47,328 bases of DNA. Source: Trinickia symbiotica. Its GTDB lineage: Bacteria > Pseudomonadota > Gammaproteobacteria > Burkholderiales > Burkholderiaceae. The translations under genes and the position numbers were made by a program. Under the pieces are notes generated by a model. That model was not told the origin of the DNA. It ran no database searches and saw nothing but the letters and a program-made list of their open reading frames with translations. Positions 36,774-44,948 of this stretch are shown here, one piece after another (within the stretch, counting starts at the first letter, position 1; each line of letters starts with the position of its first letter). The stretch covers positions 1 through 47,328 of the forward strand of contig NZ_PTIR01000031.1 in assembly GCF_002934455.1 (NCBI RefSeq), in the 5' to 3' direction.

Positions 36774-37115
36774 TCAGCACATTTCTTGGCGTCTTCGCCG
36801 GTCCAACCAATAGACGTCCACGATGAGATTGCGGATTGAACTATCGATAATCCGCTTGGGTGCTGTGGTCGCGACCGGTCTGACGTTTGACCGTCCGATG
36901 TTTATGCCGTCTCCGCTGCAAAGACCGATGAGTTTCTCAAGCACATCCAATCTTTCGATCGGTATGAGGTAATCTAGCGTGATCTGACTTACATGCTCGT
37001 GCTGGAGCATCCAGTGCGGATCCAGGTCACCGGCTCCGGCATGCATCGCGAATTTGATCAACCTCCTCAACCAGAAGTCGAGGCGACGTGCTGATCCTTG
37101 CTCGCGCCCTACCGA
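36774..37115 (-). pseudogene. C-terminal remnant of a sulfotransferase
   Basis: A minus-strand frame of 113 codons begins right after a stop (TGA at 37118-37116) and reads like the last third of a family 2-type sulfotransferase: LDFWLRRLIKF, then DPHWMLQHEHV, YLIPIERLDVLEKL and a closing VDVYWLDRR. The N-terminal PAPS-binding half is absent and I cannot find it in the next 200 bases. The only start is a TTG at 37070. It is probably a dead gene. The match is by pattern and is distant. Confidence 0.48.
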
Positions 37116-37563
37116 TCATTTAACTCGGTCATGCGACGATGCATGCGCCGGCTGCACTGCTAGGAAATACAGCCAAGCGCCCTCGCTCTGCTCGGCGGGA
37201 ACAGAGCAGCGTCATTTCCGGGATTGGCAGAACAGGCGAGCCGAGCCTTGGAGCCCCGATCGCATCGGACGTGGCTGAGCAGTTCCCGGGTCGTCCGTCT
37301 TGACGCGCGACGACCATGTAGGAAACTCCTGACTACCCCGTAAGGATATTCCGATATACTACGGGATCCTTACCAGACGTTACAATCTGAACGCTCAGCG
37401 CCTTTGCCGTTGCTGTAGCGGGACTGCAGCGCGGAACGTTTTCTACTATCGCTGAGTCGCCATGCGACTTTGTCAGGCCGAGCCTAGAGCGCCGCGCAAC
37501 GCCCGCCTGGGACTGTGCAACTCGCGCGATGAAAGCCCGGACCACCGAACCCATAGGACTCCA

Positions 37564-38334
37564 ATGAAAGTGGTAATTCTTGCAGGCGGACTTGGGACGC
37601 GAATCTCGGAAGACACGGTCAATCGGCCGAAACCAATGATCGAGATTGGGGGCAAGCCGATCCTCTGGCACATCATGAAAATCTATTCGGCTTACGGCAT
37701 CAACGAGTTCGTGATCTGTTGCGGCTACAAGGGCTACATGATCAAAGAGTACTTCGCGAACTATTTTCTGCATATGTCGGATGTGACATTCGATATGCGC
37801 AGCAACGAAATGCAAGTTCACCAACGATACGCTGAGCCGTGGAAGGTGACGTTGGTGGATACAGGCGAACTGACGATGACTGGCGGCAGACTGCGCCGCG
37901 TGAGAGATTTTGTTAAGAACGACGAAGCGTTTTGCTTCACCTACGGGGACGGTCTCAGCGACATCAATATCACCTCGCTCGTCGAGTACCACAAAGAACG
38001 CGGAACGTTAGCAACTCTGAGCGCGACGTATCCGCCCGGTCGCTTTGGGGCGCTCGACATTCGCGACAAGAGGGTCAGCTCTTTCAAGGAAAAGCCGAAA
38101 GGTGACGGCGCAATGATAAATGGAGGATTTTTCGTCTTGTCCCCCAAAGTTATCGATCTGATAAACAGCGACGACTGTGTGTGGGAGCGCGAACCGTTAG
38201 AGCATCTTGCCAACGATGGCGAGCTGTCCGCTTACGAACATCATGGTTTCTGGCAACCAATGGATACGCTCAGGGACAAGAATCACCTCGAAGAGCTCTG
38301 GCAGTCGGGCAGGGCCCCATGGAAAGTGTGGTGA
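37564..38334 (+). CDS. rfbF: Glucose-1-phosphate cytidylyltransferase RfbF
   Basis: RfbF makes CDP-glucose from CTP and glucose-1-phosphate, the first step to CDP-3,6-dideoxyhexoses. This 256-residue protein has the nucleotidyl-transfer motif [39 protein letters not shown] and the RfbF-type end [11 protein letters not shown]. The ATG at 37564 has AGGA upstream; the frame is open for 34 more codons without family similarity. It overlaps rfbG by one base and heads a tight plus-strand operon running to about 47219. Confidence 0.95.
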   Translation: MKVVILAGGLGTRISEDTVNRPKPMIEIGGKPILWHIMKIYSAYGINEFVICCGYKGYMIKEYFANYFLHMSDVTFDMRSNEMQVHQRYAEPWKVTLVDTGELTMTGGRLRRVRDFVKNDEAFCFTYGDGLSDINITSLVEYHKERGTLATLSATYPPGRFGALDIRDKRVSSFKEKPKGDGAMINGGFFVLSPKVIDLINSDDCVWEREPLEHLANDGELSAYEHHGFWQPMDTLRDKNHLEELWQSGRAPWKVW

Positions 38335-39404
38335 TGGCGCAAGAGACATTCTGGCAAGGCAAGAAGGTCTTTGTCACGGGTCATACTGGCTTCAAGGGTA
38401 GCTGGCTCACGCTTTGGCTGACTGCAATGGGAGCCCGGGTTACCGGCTTCTCGCTCACTCCTGACACGGCTCCGAACTTATTCGAGCTTGCCCGCGTGGG
38501 ACACGGCATCGAATCGGTCATCGACGACATTCGCGATCGCCAACGCATCTTGAGTGCCATCGAATCCGCCGCGCCGGAGATTGTGATCCATATGGCGGCC
38601 CAACCGCTCGTGCGCGCCTCGTATGTCAACCCTGTAGAAACATACGAAACGAATGTGCTCGGTACCGTCCATCTCCTCGATGCGATCCGGCATGTCAAAG
38701 GCGTTCGCTCCGTCGTCATCGTGACGACAGACAAGTGCTATGAAAACCGGGAGTGGGACTGGGGCTACCGCGAGAACGAGCCAATGGGCGGCTACGATCC
38801 ATATAGCAGCAGTAAGGGCTGTGCTGAGCTCGTCACCGCTGCATATCGCAGCTCTTTCTTCAATCCGTCAACGTACTCGACGCACGGCGTTGCGATCGCA
38901 AGCGCACGAGCCGGCAACGTAATCGGCGGCGGCGACTGGTCAGCTGATCGACTCGTTCCGGACATCATGCGCGCCATCACAAACGGCGAGACGGTGAAGA
39001 TTCGCAATCCTTACGCGGTCCGCCCTTGGCAGCACGTTTTGGAACCCCTGAGCGGCTACCTTATCCTCGCGGAAAGTCTGTACTCTCAAGGAGTTCGCCA
39101 TGCCGAGGCATGGAATTTCGGCCCCCACGATGCAGACGCACGCCCCGTAGAGGCGATCGTGGGACGCCTTACTTCCCAGTGGGGAGAGAACGCACGGTGG
39201 CAGCTTGACGGCGGTGATCATCCCCACGAGGCGACATACCTGAGACTCGATTGCTCGAAAGCACGCGGCCGCCTGGGATGGCGCCCGCGCTGGGATCTCG
39301 ATCGCGCCCTCGACGAAATCGTCGCTTGGCACAAGGCCGCTGCACGCGGAGAAGATATGCGCGCCGTCACGCTGGCGCAAATCGACGCATACACCCAATC
39401 CTGA
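38334..39404 (+). CDS. rfbG: CDP-glucose 4,6-dehydratase RfbG
   Basis: This 356-residue short-chain dehydrogenase converts CDP-glucose to CDP-4-keto-6-deoxyglucose. It has VTGHTGFKGSWL (the TGHTGFKG form typical of RfbG), AAQPLVRASY, TTDKCYEN and Tyr-x3-Lys in YSSSKGCAE. I use the ATG at 38334, in a TGATG overlap with rfbF; an ATG at 38319 would add five residues. No missing residues. Confidence 0.95.
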   Translation: MAQETFWQGKKVFVTGHTGFKGSWLTLWLTAMGARVTGFSLTPDTAPNLFELARVGHGIESVIDDIRDRQRILSAIESAAPEIVIHMAAQPLVRASYVNPVETYETNVLGTVHLLDAIRHVKGVRSVVIVTTDKCYENREWDWGYRENEPMGGYDPYSSSKGCAELVTAAYRSSFFNPSTYSTHGVAIASARAGNVIGGGDWSADRLVPDIMRAITNGETVKIRNPYAVRPWQHVLEPLSGYLILAESLYSQGVRHAEAWNFGPHDADARPVEAIVGRLTSQWGENARWQLDGGDHPHEATYLRLDCSKARGRLGWRPRWDLDRALDEIVAWHKAAARGEDMRAVTLAQIDAYTQS

Positions 39405-39410
39405 GCAACC

Positions 39411-40724
39411 ATGAACAAAGATCAGATTCGCGAACATATTATCGAGCTCGTCCGCCAGTACGGCGCGCTTGCCAGTCAGCGTCCTGCGTTCGAGCCGGGA
39501 CAGACGGCAGTTCCGCCGTCCGGCAAAGTGGTCGGTGCGCACGAAATGGAACTGATGGTCGAAGCATCCCTGGACGGATGGCTGACTACTGGGCGGTTCA
39601 ACGAAGCATTCGAGAAGAAGCTCGCCGAGTTCCTCGGCGTCAATCACCTGATTACGGTGAACTCGGGCTCGTCGGCCAACCTCATTGCCCTATCCACGCT
39701 AACCTCCCCAAAGCTCGGCGATCGAGCGATCCGGCCCGGTGATGAAGTGATCGGTGTGGCAGCAGGGTTTCCAACGACCGTCAATCCGATCATGCAGTTC
39801 GGCGCCGTGCCGGTGTTTGTCGACGTCGAACTCGGCACATACAACATCGATGCGTCTAAGATCGAAGCCGCCATTTCGCCGAAAACGAAGGCGATCATGC
39901 TGGCTCATACGCTCGGCAACCCGTACAACCTCGACGTAGTCACCGCGCTCTGCAAGAAATACAAGCTGTGGCTCGTGGAGGATTGCTGCGACGCGCTCGG
40001 CGCCACCTACAACGGGCAATTGGTTGGCACGTTCGGGGACATCGGTACGCTGAGTTTTTACCCCGCCCACCACATTACGATGGGTGAAGGCGGCGCGGTG
40101 TTCACTAACGACCCCGATCTGAAACTCATCGCGGAATCATTCCGCGATTGGGGACGCGATTGCTACTGCGCGCCCGGCAAGGACAATACTTGCGGCAAGC
40201 GTTTCTGCTGGAAGCTTGGAAACCTGCCGGAAGGCTACGATCACAAGTACACGTATTCTCACCTCGGCTATAACCTCAAGATTACTGACATGCAGGCCGC
40301 TTGTGCGCTTGCCCAGATGGACCGCCTCGAAGGATTCATCAAGGCTCGCCGCGAGAACTTTGCATACCTGCACGATCGGCTGGCAAGCTGCCAGGAGTTC
40401 CTGATCCTTCCGCACGCCACGCCAAATTCGGTGCCGTCGTGGTTCGGCTTCCCAATAACGCTCAAACCGGAAGCCGAAGTGCGCCGCGTCGACCTGCTCG
40501 GCTACCTCGATCAAAACAAAATCGGCACCCGATTGCTGTTCGCCGGCAACCTCACGCGGCAGCCGTACATGATCGGCCGAGAATATCGCGTGAGCGGCGA
40601 TCTCACGAATACGGACATCGTAATGAATCAGACCTTTTGGGTGGGCGTCTACCCGGGTCTTGACCGAGAAATGCTCAATTTCGTCGCTGAGAAGATCGAG
40701 ACTTTCCTCGGCGTCAATTTCTAA
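39411..40724 (+). CDS. rfbH: CDP-4-keto-6-deoxyglucose 3-dehydrase RfbH (E1)
   Basis: This PMP- and iron-sulfur-dependent enzyme removes the 3-hydroxyl. In 437 residues it has His220 in place of the usual PLP lysine ([13 protein letters not shown]), the mark of this dehydrase. It also has the [2Fe-2S] pattern C-x57-C-x-C-x7-C at Cys193, Cys251, Cys253 and Cys261. These numbers equal those of the studied Yersinia E1 as I recall them. E1 normally works with a reductase, E3 (AscD/DdhD/RfbI); no such gene is in the window. It lies six bases after rfbG. Confidence 0.95.
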   Translation: MNKDQIREHIIELVRQYGALASQRPAFEPGQTAVPPSGKVVGAHEMELMVEASLDGWLTTGRFNEAFEKKLAEFLGVNHLITVNSGSSANLIALSTLTSPKLGDRAIRPGDEVIGVAAGFPTTVNPIMQFGAVPVFVDVELGTYNIDASKIEAAISPKTKAIMLAHTLGNPYNLDVVTALCKKYKLWLVEDCCDALGATYNGQLVGTFGDIGTLSFYPAHHITMGEGGAVFTNDPDLKLIAESFRDWGRDCYCAPGKDNTCGKRFCWKLGNLPEGYDHKYTYSHLGYNLKITDMQAACALAQMDRLEGFIKARRENFAYLHDRLASCQEFLILPHATPNSVPSWFGFPITLKPEAEVRRVDLLGYLDQNKIGTRLLFAGNLTRQPYMIGREYRVSGDLTNTDIVMNQTFWVGVYPGLDREMLNFVAEKIETFLGVNF

Positions 40725-40735
40725 GCGCAAAGTCC

Positions 40736-41779
40736 ATGCGAAAAGCGTTGCCGACGGAAGATCTCGATCAAGTCTTGGAGTGGACCGCGGACGTATGGGC
40801 CAGGTTCGATCGGGCACGACTGTTCATTACAGGCGGTACAGGATTCGTCGGCTCATGGCTACTGGAGGTGGTACAGCGGGCCAATCGCGTGACGTCCTCG
40901 CGCATCGAAATGGTGGTGTTGAGTCGCGATCCCGATCGGGCTCGCGCAGACGCTCCTCATCTGTTCAACGCTTCGGGGATCACCCTCGTCAAAGGCGACG
41001 TCACGGATTTCGACGGGGACATAGGCGCTATAGATGTCTGCATTCATGCGGCAACCGATGTTGCAGACACGAGCAAAGCTGCTGACGCGCTGCGAATTTT
41101 CGACGCTGGCGTGATTGGTACACGGCGCGTGCTGGACTTGGCGCTTAGCAACGGCGCGTCGCGCTTTCTGCTCACGTCCAGCGGAGCCGTCTACGGCAAG
41201 CAGCCCTCTTCCCTCCTAAAGGTGCCCGAGACGTTCCAAGGCGCCCCGGATCAGCTCGACGTCAGCACAGCGTATGGTCAAGGCAAAAGAGCTGCCGAAT
41301 GGCTAGCCTGCGTGTATGCGCAACAACATGCCTTGCACGTCTCCGTTGCACGAATTTACGCCTTGATCGGTCCAGCGATTCCGCTCGACGGCCCGTTCGC
41401 GGCAGGAAATTTTATCCGCGACGCGCTGGCGGGGCGACAAATCACCCTGAAGGGCGACGGCCGGCCGGTGCGCAGTTATCTGTATATGGCCGACTTGTGC
41501 GTATGGCTACTGCGAATGCTGAACCGTGGCGAAAGTGGACAGGCCTACAACGTTGGATCCGAACGTGCGATTTCCATCGCCGAACTGGCAACACAAATTG
41601 AGTTCATCAGCGAATCGCGGGCGCCGGCCGTGACCGTGCCGGCAGCAACGGGCGACGAAGCTCCTCCGCGATACGTTCCGGACACACGGAAGGCTCGTAA
41701 CGCGCTCGGCGTCGACGCATTCACGTCGCTCGAGGTCGCTTTGTCCAAGACAATCAACTGGCACCGCACACATCGGTGA
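40736..41779 (+). CDS. NAD-dependent sugar epimerase/reductase, CDP-sugar pathway
   Basis: This 347-residue extended short-chain dehydrogenase has ITGGTGFVGSWLLE near residue 31, SSGAVYG, and Tyr-x3-Lys in YGQGKRAAE. The first 28 residues before the Rossmann fold are an unusual extension. Its place between rfbH and the transketolase genes suggests that it reduces or epimerises a CDP-keto-sugar. It could reduce the 4-keto group, as RfbJ-like enzymes do, or the side-chain ketone made by the transketolase, as YerF does for yersiniose. I cannot tell which. Confidence 0.82.
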   Translation: MRKALPTEDLDQVLEWTADVWARFDRARLFITGGTGFVGSWLLEVVQRANRVTSSRIEMVVLSRDPDRARADAPHLFNASGITLVKGDVTDFDGDIGAIDVCIHAATDVADTSKAADALRIFDAGVIGTRRVLDLALSNGASRFLLTSSGAVYGKQPSSLLKVPETFQGAPDQLDVSTAYGQGKRAAEWLACVYAQQHALHVSVARIYALIGPAIPLDGPFAAGNFIRDALAGRQITLKGDGRPVRSYLYMADLCVWLLRMLNRGESGQAYNVGSERAISIAELATQIEFISESRAPAVTVPAATGDEAPPRYVPDTRKARNALGVDAFTSLEVALSKTINWHRTHR

Positions 41780-41783
41780 TCGT

Positions 41784-42590
41784 ATGAACAAGTTCGATGC
41801 CACCCATCTACGGAAGACGATTCTCGACATGGCTTTTGCCGGATCGACTGTCCATATAGGCTGCGCATTCTCGATTGTTGAGCTGCTCGCCGTGCTCTAC
41901 CGTAATCATCTGCGCTTTGACCCGTTGGATGCGCAATCGCCGAATCGCGATTACATGGTGCTTAGCAAAGGGCATGGCGTGATGGCTCAATACGCTTGCT
42001 TGAATGAGATCGGATGGCTGCCTGACGACGAGCTCGCCCGCTATTTCGAAAACGGCACACGACTCAAAGGTTTGGCAGATGCGCACGTGCCCGGCGTCGA
42101 AGTGACGGCAGGCTCGCTCGGCCACGGCTTGTCAGTCGGTGTCGGTCTCGCACTCGCCGCAAAAAGGGAGCAGACCGGCCAGATGTGCTATGCCCTTGTT
42201 GGCGATGGAGAACTCAACGAAGGCACGATTTGGGAGGCGGCGCTCTTCGCCGTGCAGTTCAAGCTTGACAACTTGATCGTTATCGTCGATGTGAACGGCT
42301 TTCAGGCAATGGGCAGGACCGACGAAGTTATTGGCCTAGGCGACATCGAACGCAAATTCGCTGCATTCGATTTCGATGTGACGGCAGTCGACGGGCACGA
42401 TGAACGCGCCATCGATTCCGCGTATGCAGATACGAGAAGCCGGAAGAACGGCCGGCCGAAAGCCATCATCGCGAAGACCGTCAAAGGAAAGGGCGTATCG
42501 TTTATGGAAAATGACAACGTCTGGCACTACACACGCCTCGACCTGCGAACGTACGAATCTGCCGTAGCAGAACTAAAGGAAAACGCATGA
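41784..42590 (+). CDS. Transketolase-like enzyme, N-terminal (diphosphate-binding) subunit
   Basis: This 268-residue protein matches the first domain of transketolase. It has STVHIGCAFSIVELLAVLY, SKGHGVMAQY, TAGSLGHGLSVGVG and the thiamine diphosphate/metal motif GDGELNEG (140-147) ending at Asn171. The housekeeping enzyme is one chain of about 650 residues; here the halves are separate genes with an ATGA overlap. Such split pairs sit in secondary-metabolite and glycan clusters. With RfbF, RfbG and RfbH before it, a role in adding a ketol unit to a keto-sugar is likely but unproven. Confidence 0.88.
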   Translation: MNKFDATHLRKTILDMAFAGSTVHIGCAFSIVELLAVLYRNHLRFDPLDAQSPNRDYMVLSKGHGVMAQYACLNEIGWLPDDELARYFENGTRLKGLADAHVPGVEVTAGSLGHGLSVGVGLALAAKREQTGQMCYALVGDGELNEGTIWEAALFAVQFKLDNLIVIVDVNGFQAMGRTDEVIGLGDIERKFAAFDFDVTAVDGHDERAIDSAYADTRSRKNGRPKAIIAKTVKGKGVSFMENDNVWHYTRLDLRTYESAVAELKENA

Positions 42591-43510
42591 GAGATGCTTT
42601 TTCGAGTGCACTTGTTGCTGCGGCCCAAAGGGACCCAAAGCTTCTTCTGCTGACCGGCGACCACGGCTACGCGCTCTTCGACCCATTTCGCAAAGCATGC
42701 CCTGATCAGTACATGAACTGCGGCATCGCTGAACAAAACATGGTGGGCGTCGCCGCCGGCCTGGCGAAGGCCGGATTCCGGCCTGTGGTCTACGGGCTGG
42801 CAGCATTCGTGCCGATACGTGTGCTTGAGCAGATCAAGATCGATGTTTGCTATGAACACCTGCCGGTAACGTTCATCGGTGACGGCGCTGGCGTTGTCTA
42901 TGCACATCTTGGCACGAGTCACCAAAGCACCGAAGACATCGCCGCATTGCGGGCCGTGCCGCACGTATCGATCTATTCGCCCGGGGATCGCTTTGAACTG
43001 ACTGCGTGCTTTGATCGGATCATGCAGAGTTCGGGGCCCGCCTATCTGCGCATGGGGAAAGCCGATCTGGGCGACGTGCACGCTGGCCCGTTGGCGAAGT
43101 GGAATGGAGAACTCATTCCAGTGACGACCAGCAACGCGCCGCATTTGTTCGTCGCAACTGGCTCGGGGTTAAAGCTTGCACAAAAGATTGCAGCAGCAAT
43201 CGGCAATGCAGACGTTGTATCCGTGCCATGCCTCAAACCATTTCCCGAAGAATCGCTACGCAGACTCGCGCAGAGGCGCGAGGCTGTAGTCACGTTTGAA
43301 GAGCATTCCATCTACGGCGGCCTCGGCGGCGCCGTTGCTGAGTCTCTCGTCGGTCGATATGTCGGCACATTCCTGCGTATCGGCATTCCCGACCAGTTCA
43401 GCACCCTCTGCGGCAACTACCCTTTCTTGATGGAAAGCCATGGATTGGGTCTCTCAGATGTCGAAAACCGGATCCGCAAGGTGCTCCGTGAACATGTCGA
43501 ATACCAATAA
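42587..43510 (+). CDS. Transketolase-like enzyme, C-terminal (pyrimidine-binding) subunit
   Basis: This 307-residue protein contains the pyrimidine-binding domain, with the catalytic Glu49 in GIAEQNMVGVAAGLA, and the transketolase C-terminal domain (EEHSIYGGLGGAVAESL). With the previous subunit it makes a full thiamine enzyme, probably an alpha2beta2 tetramer. Both halves look intact and are typical of true two-subunit members, not of a frameshifted single gene. The last 17 bases overlap the next gene's chosen start. Confidence 0.88.
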   Translation: MRDAFSSALVAAAQRDPKLLLLTGDHGYALFDPFRKACPDQYMNCGIAEQNMVGVAAGLAKAGFRPVVYGLAAFVPIRVLEQIKIDVCYEHLPVTFIGDGAGVVYAHLGTSHQSTEDIAALRAVPHVSIYSPGDRFELTACFDRIMQSSGPAYLRMGKADLGDVHAGPLAKWNGELIPVTTSNAPHLFVATGSGLKLAQKIAAAIGNADVVSVPCLKPFPEESLRRLAQRREAVVTFEEHSIYGGLGGAVAESLVGRYVGTFLRIGIPDQFSTLCGNYPFLMESHGLGLSDVENRIRKVLREHVEYQ

Positions 43511-43931
43511 AGGTCGCGCGAACGTGACGTTCGGAGATGACGTGCGCGCTGAATCGAAGCAACGAGCGACGATGTGGCAATTGCTGCGATTCCTCGTCGT
43601 GGCTGGCCTAAACACAATCTTCGGTTACTCGCTTTTCGCCGCTCTAACGTATTTTGGTATGCCATACCCGGCAGCGATCGGTCTCGCGACGATTGGTGGC
43701 GTGCTGTTCAATTTTCAGAGCGTCGGTCGGCTTGTGTTCAACGGTTCGCCGCACTCGCGCTTTTTGCGATTTGTCGCTGTTTACTCGCTTATCTACATCT
43801 TGAACCTCGGTGGAGTACGTCTCGCACTCGAGCTCGGTACAGGTCTTTACCTGGCCAATGCGATTACGCTCGGACCACTCAGCCTCATTGCGTTCATCCT
43901 AAATCGTCGATTCGTATTCAACCTGCCATGA
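43494..43931 (+). CDS. GtrA-family membrane protein (second set)
   Basis: This 145-residue protein has four membrane segments, the GtrA start RFLVVAGLNTIFGYSLFAA, and ends in FILNRRFVF. It is a likely flippase for a polyprenyl-phosphate sugar. The ATG at 43494 lies inside the transketolase gene; others at 43440 or 43572 are possible. Its stop overlaps the next start (ATGA). It is the first gene of the second GtrA/GtrB/GT-C set. Confidence 0.83.
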   Translation: MSNTNKGRANVTFGDDVRAESKQRATMWQLLRFLVVAGLNTIFGYSLFAALTYFGMPYPAAIGLATIGGVLFNFQSVGRLVFNGSPHSRFLRFVAVYSLIYILNLGGVRLALELGTGLYLANAITLGPLSLIAFILNRRFVFNLP

Positions 43932-44926
43932 AACACATTACGGTCGTTACCCCCTGTTTTAATGAAGAGGAGAACGTCGAGACGGTCTATAGTGAGGCTC
44001 GCCGCGTTCTCTCGGCGATTCCGGGAATCACCTACGATCATCTGTTCATTGACAACGCATCGACGGATGCCACTGTCAGCATCCTCCGCAAAATCGCAGG
44101 GAGCGATCCGGCAGTCAGCGTGATCGTGAACGCACGGAACTTCGGGCATATCCGCTCGCCGATGCATGGCTTGCTTCAAGCCAAAGGCGATGCCGTCGTC
44201 TTGCTCGTGGCGGACCTACAAGATCCGCCCGACTTGATGCGTGAATTCATCGAGAAATGGCTTGCCGGCGCACCCATCGTCATCGGAGTTAAGCCTGAGG
44301 CAAAGGAGTCGGCATTCTTCTTTGCGCTCCGCCGAATGTACTACCGGCTCGTTACGCGCATTGCCAACGTGAAGCTCATACAGAACTTCACCGGCTTTGG
44401 ACTCTACGACCGCAAGATCATTGAGATTCTGCGGAAGATTGACGATCCGTACCCATACTTCCGCGGACTTATTTGTGAAATCGGCTTCGACGCGGTTCAA
44501 ATTCCCTACGTCCAGCCCCGCCGTAAGAGAGGGATATCGAAGAACAACTTCTATACGCTCTACGATATCGCCATGCTCGGAATAACCTCGCACTCCAAGG
44601 TGCCGTTGCGCCTTGCCGCCATAGGCGGATTCTTGCTGTCCGGGGCCAGTCTTTGCGTGTCGCTCGTGTACCTGGTGTTGAAACTCCTGTACTGGAACAG
44701 TTTCACTATGGGTAGCGCGCCCATGCTCATCGGCCTGTTCTTCTTCTCCTCCGTGCAGTTGTTCTTCATCGGACTGCTCGGTGAATACGTCGGAGCGATT
44801 CTGACGTATGCACAGAAGCGCCCGCTTGTCGTTGAACGCGAAAGAATCGGCGCTAGTTCGTTGCACGCCGGCGTTGTAGAAACATGCGTGACTAATAAAG
44901 TCGACTCGCCCGCCGCAGCAGCTTAA
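43928..44926 (+). CDS. GtrB-like family 2 glycosyltransferase (second set)
   Basis: This 332-residue protein has a GT-A domain (VVTPCFNEEENVETVY, DNASTDATV, and ADLQDPP at 95-101 for metal binding) followed by two C-terminal membrane spans near 230-300. This is the bactoprenol glycosyltransferase layout of GtrB/ArnC. KRGISKNNFYTLYD before the spans is typical. Being in the operon with a CDP-sugar pathway, it may use a CDP-linked donor where GtrB uses UDP-glucose. That is inference. Confidence 0.85.
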   Translation: MKHITVVTPCFNEEENVETVYSEARRVLSAIPGITYDHLFIDNASTDATVSILRKIAGSDPAVSVIVNARNFGHIRSPMHGLLQAKGDAVVLLVADLQDPPDLMREFIEKWLAGAPIVIGVKPEAKESAFFFALRRMYYRLVTRIANVKLIQNFTGFGLYDRKIIEILRKIDDPYPYFRGLICEIGFDAVQIPYVQPRRKRGISKNNFYTLYDIAMLGITSHSKVPLRLAAIGGFLLSGASLCVSLVYLVLKLLYWNSFTMGSAPMLIGLFFFSSVQLFFIGLLGEYVGAILTYAQKRPLVVERERIGASSLHAGVVETCVTNKVDSPAAAA

Positions 44927-44948
44927 CGCATCGGAGCCTCGTCACAAG

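Larger units (their letters stand above)
36244..37563. other. Gene-poor divergent region between wbpM-like gene and rfbF
   Basis: This 1.3 kb stretch has no intact gene. Short open frames on both strands have no family I recognise, except a decayed sulfotransferase end (entry at 36774). It must carry the promoters for both flanking operons. A minus-strand promoter candidate is at 36447-36472. For rfbF, TATACT at 37355-37360 is a possible -10 without a good -35. GGTCGTC (37289-37295) and GACGACC (37309-37315) form a seven-base inverted repeat with a 13-base gap, about 250 bases before rfbF, perhaps an operator. Confidence 0.5.

Noticed and set aside
41784-43510. The two transketolase halves as one gene broken by a frameshift
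   Set aside because: Each half is a complete domain set, with a start and an ATGA junction; split transketolases of this form are a known class.
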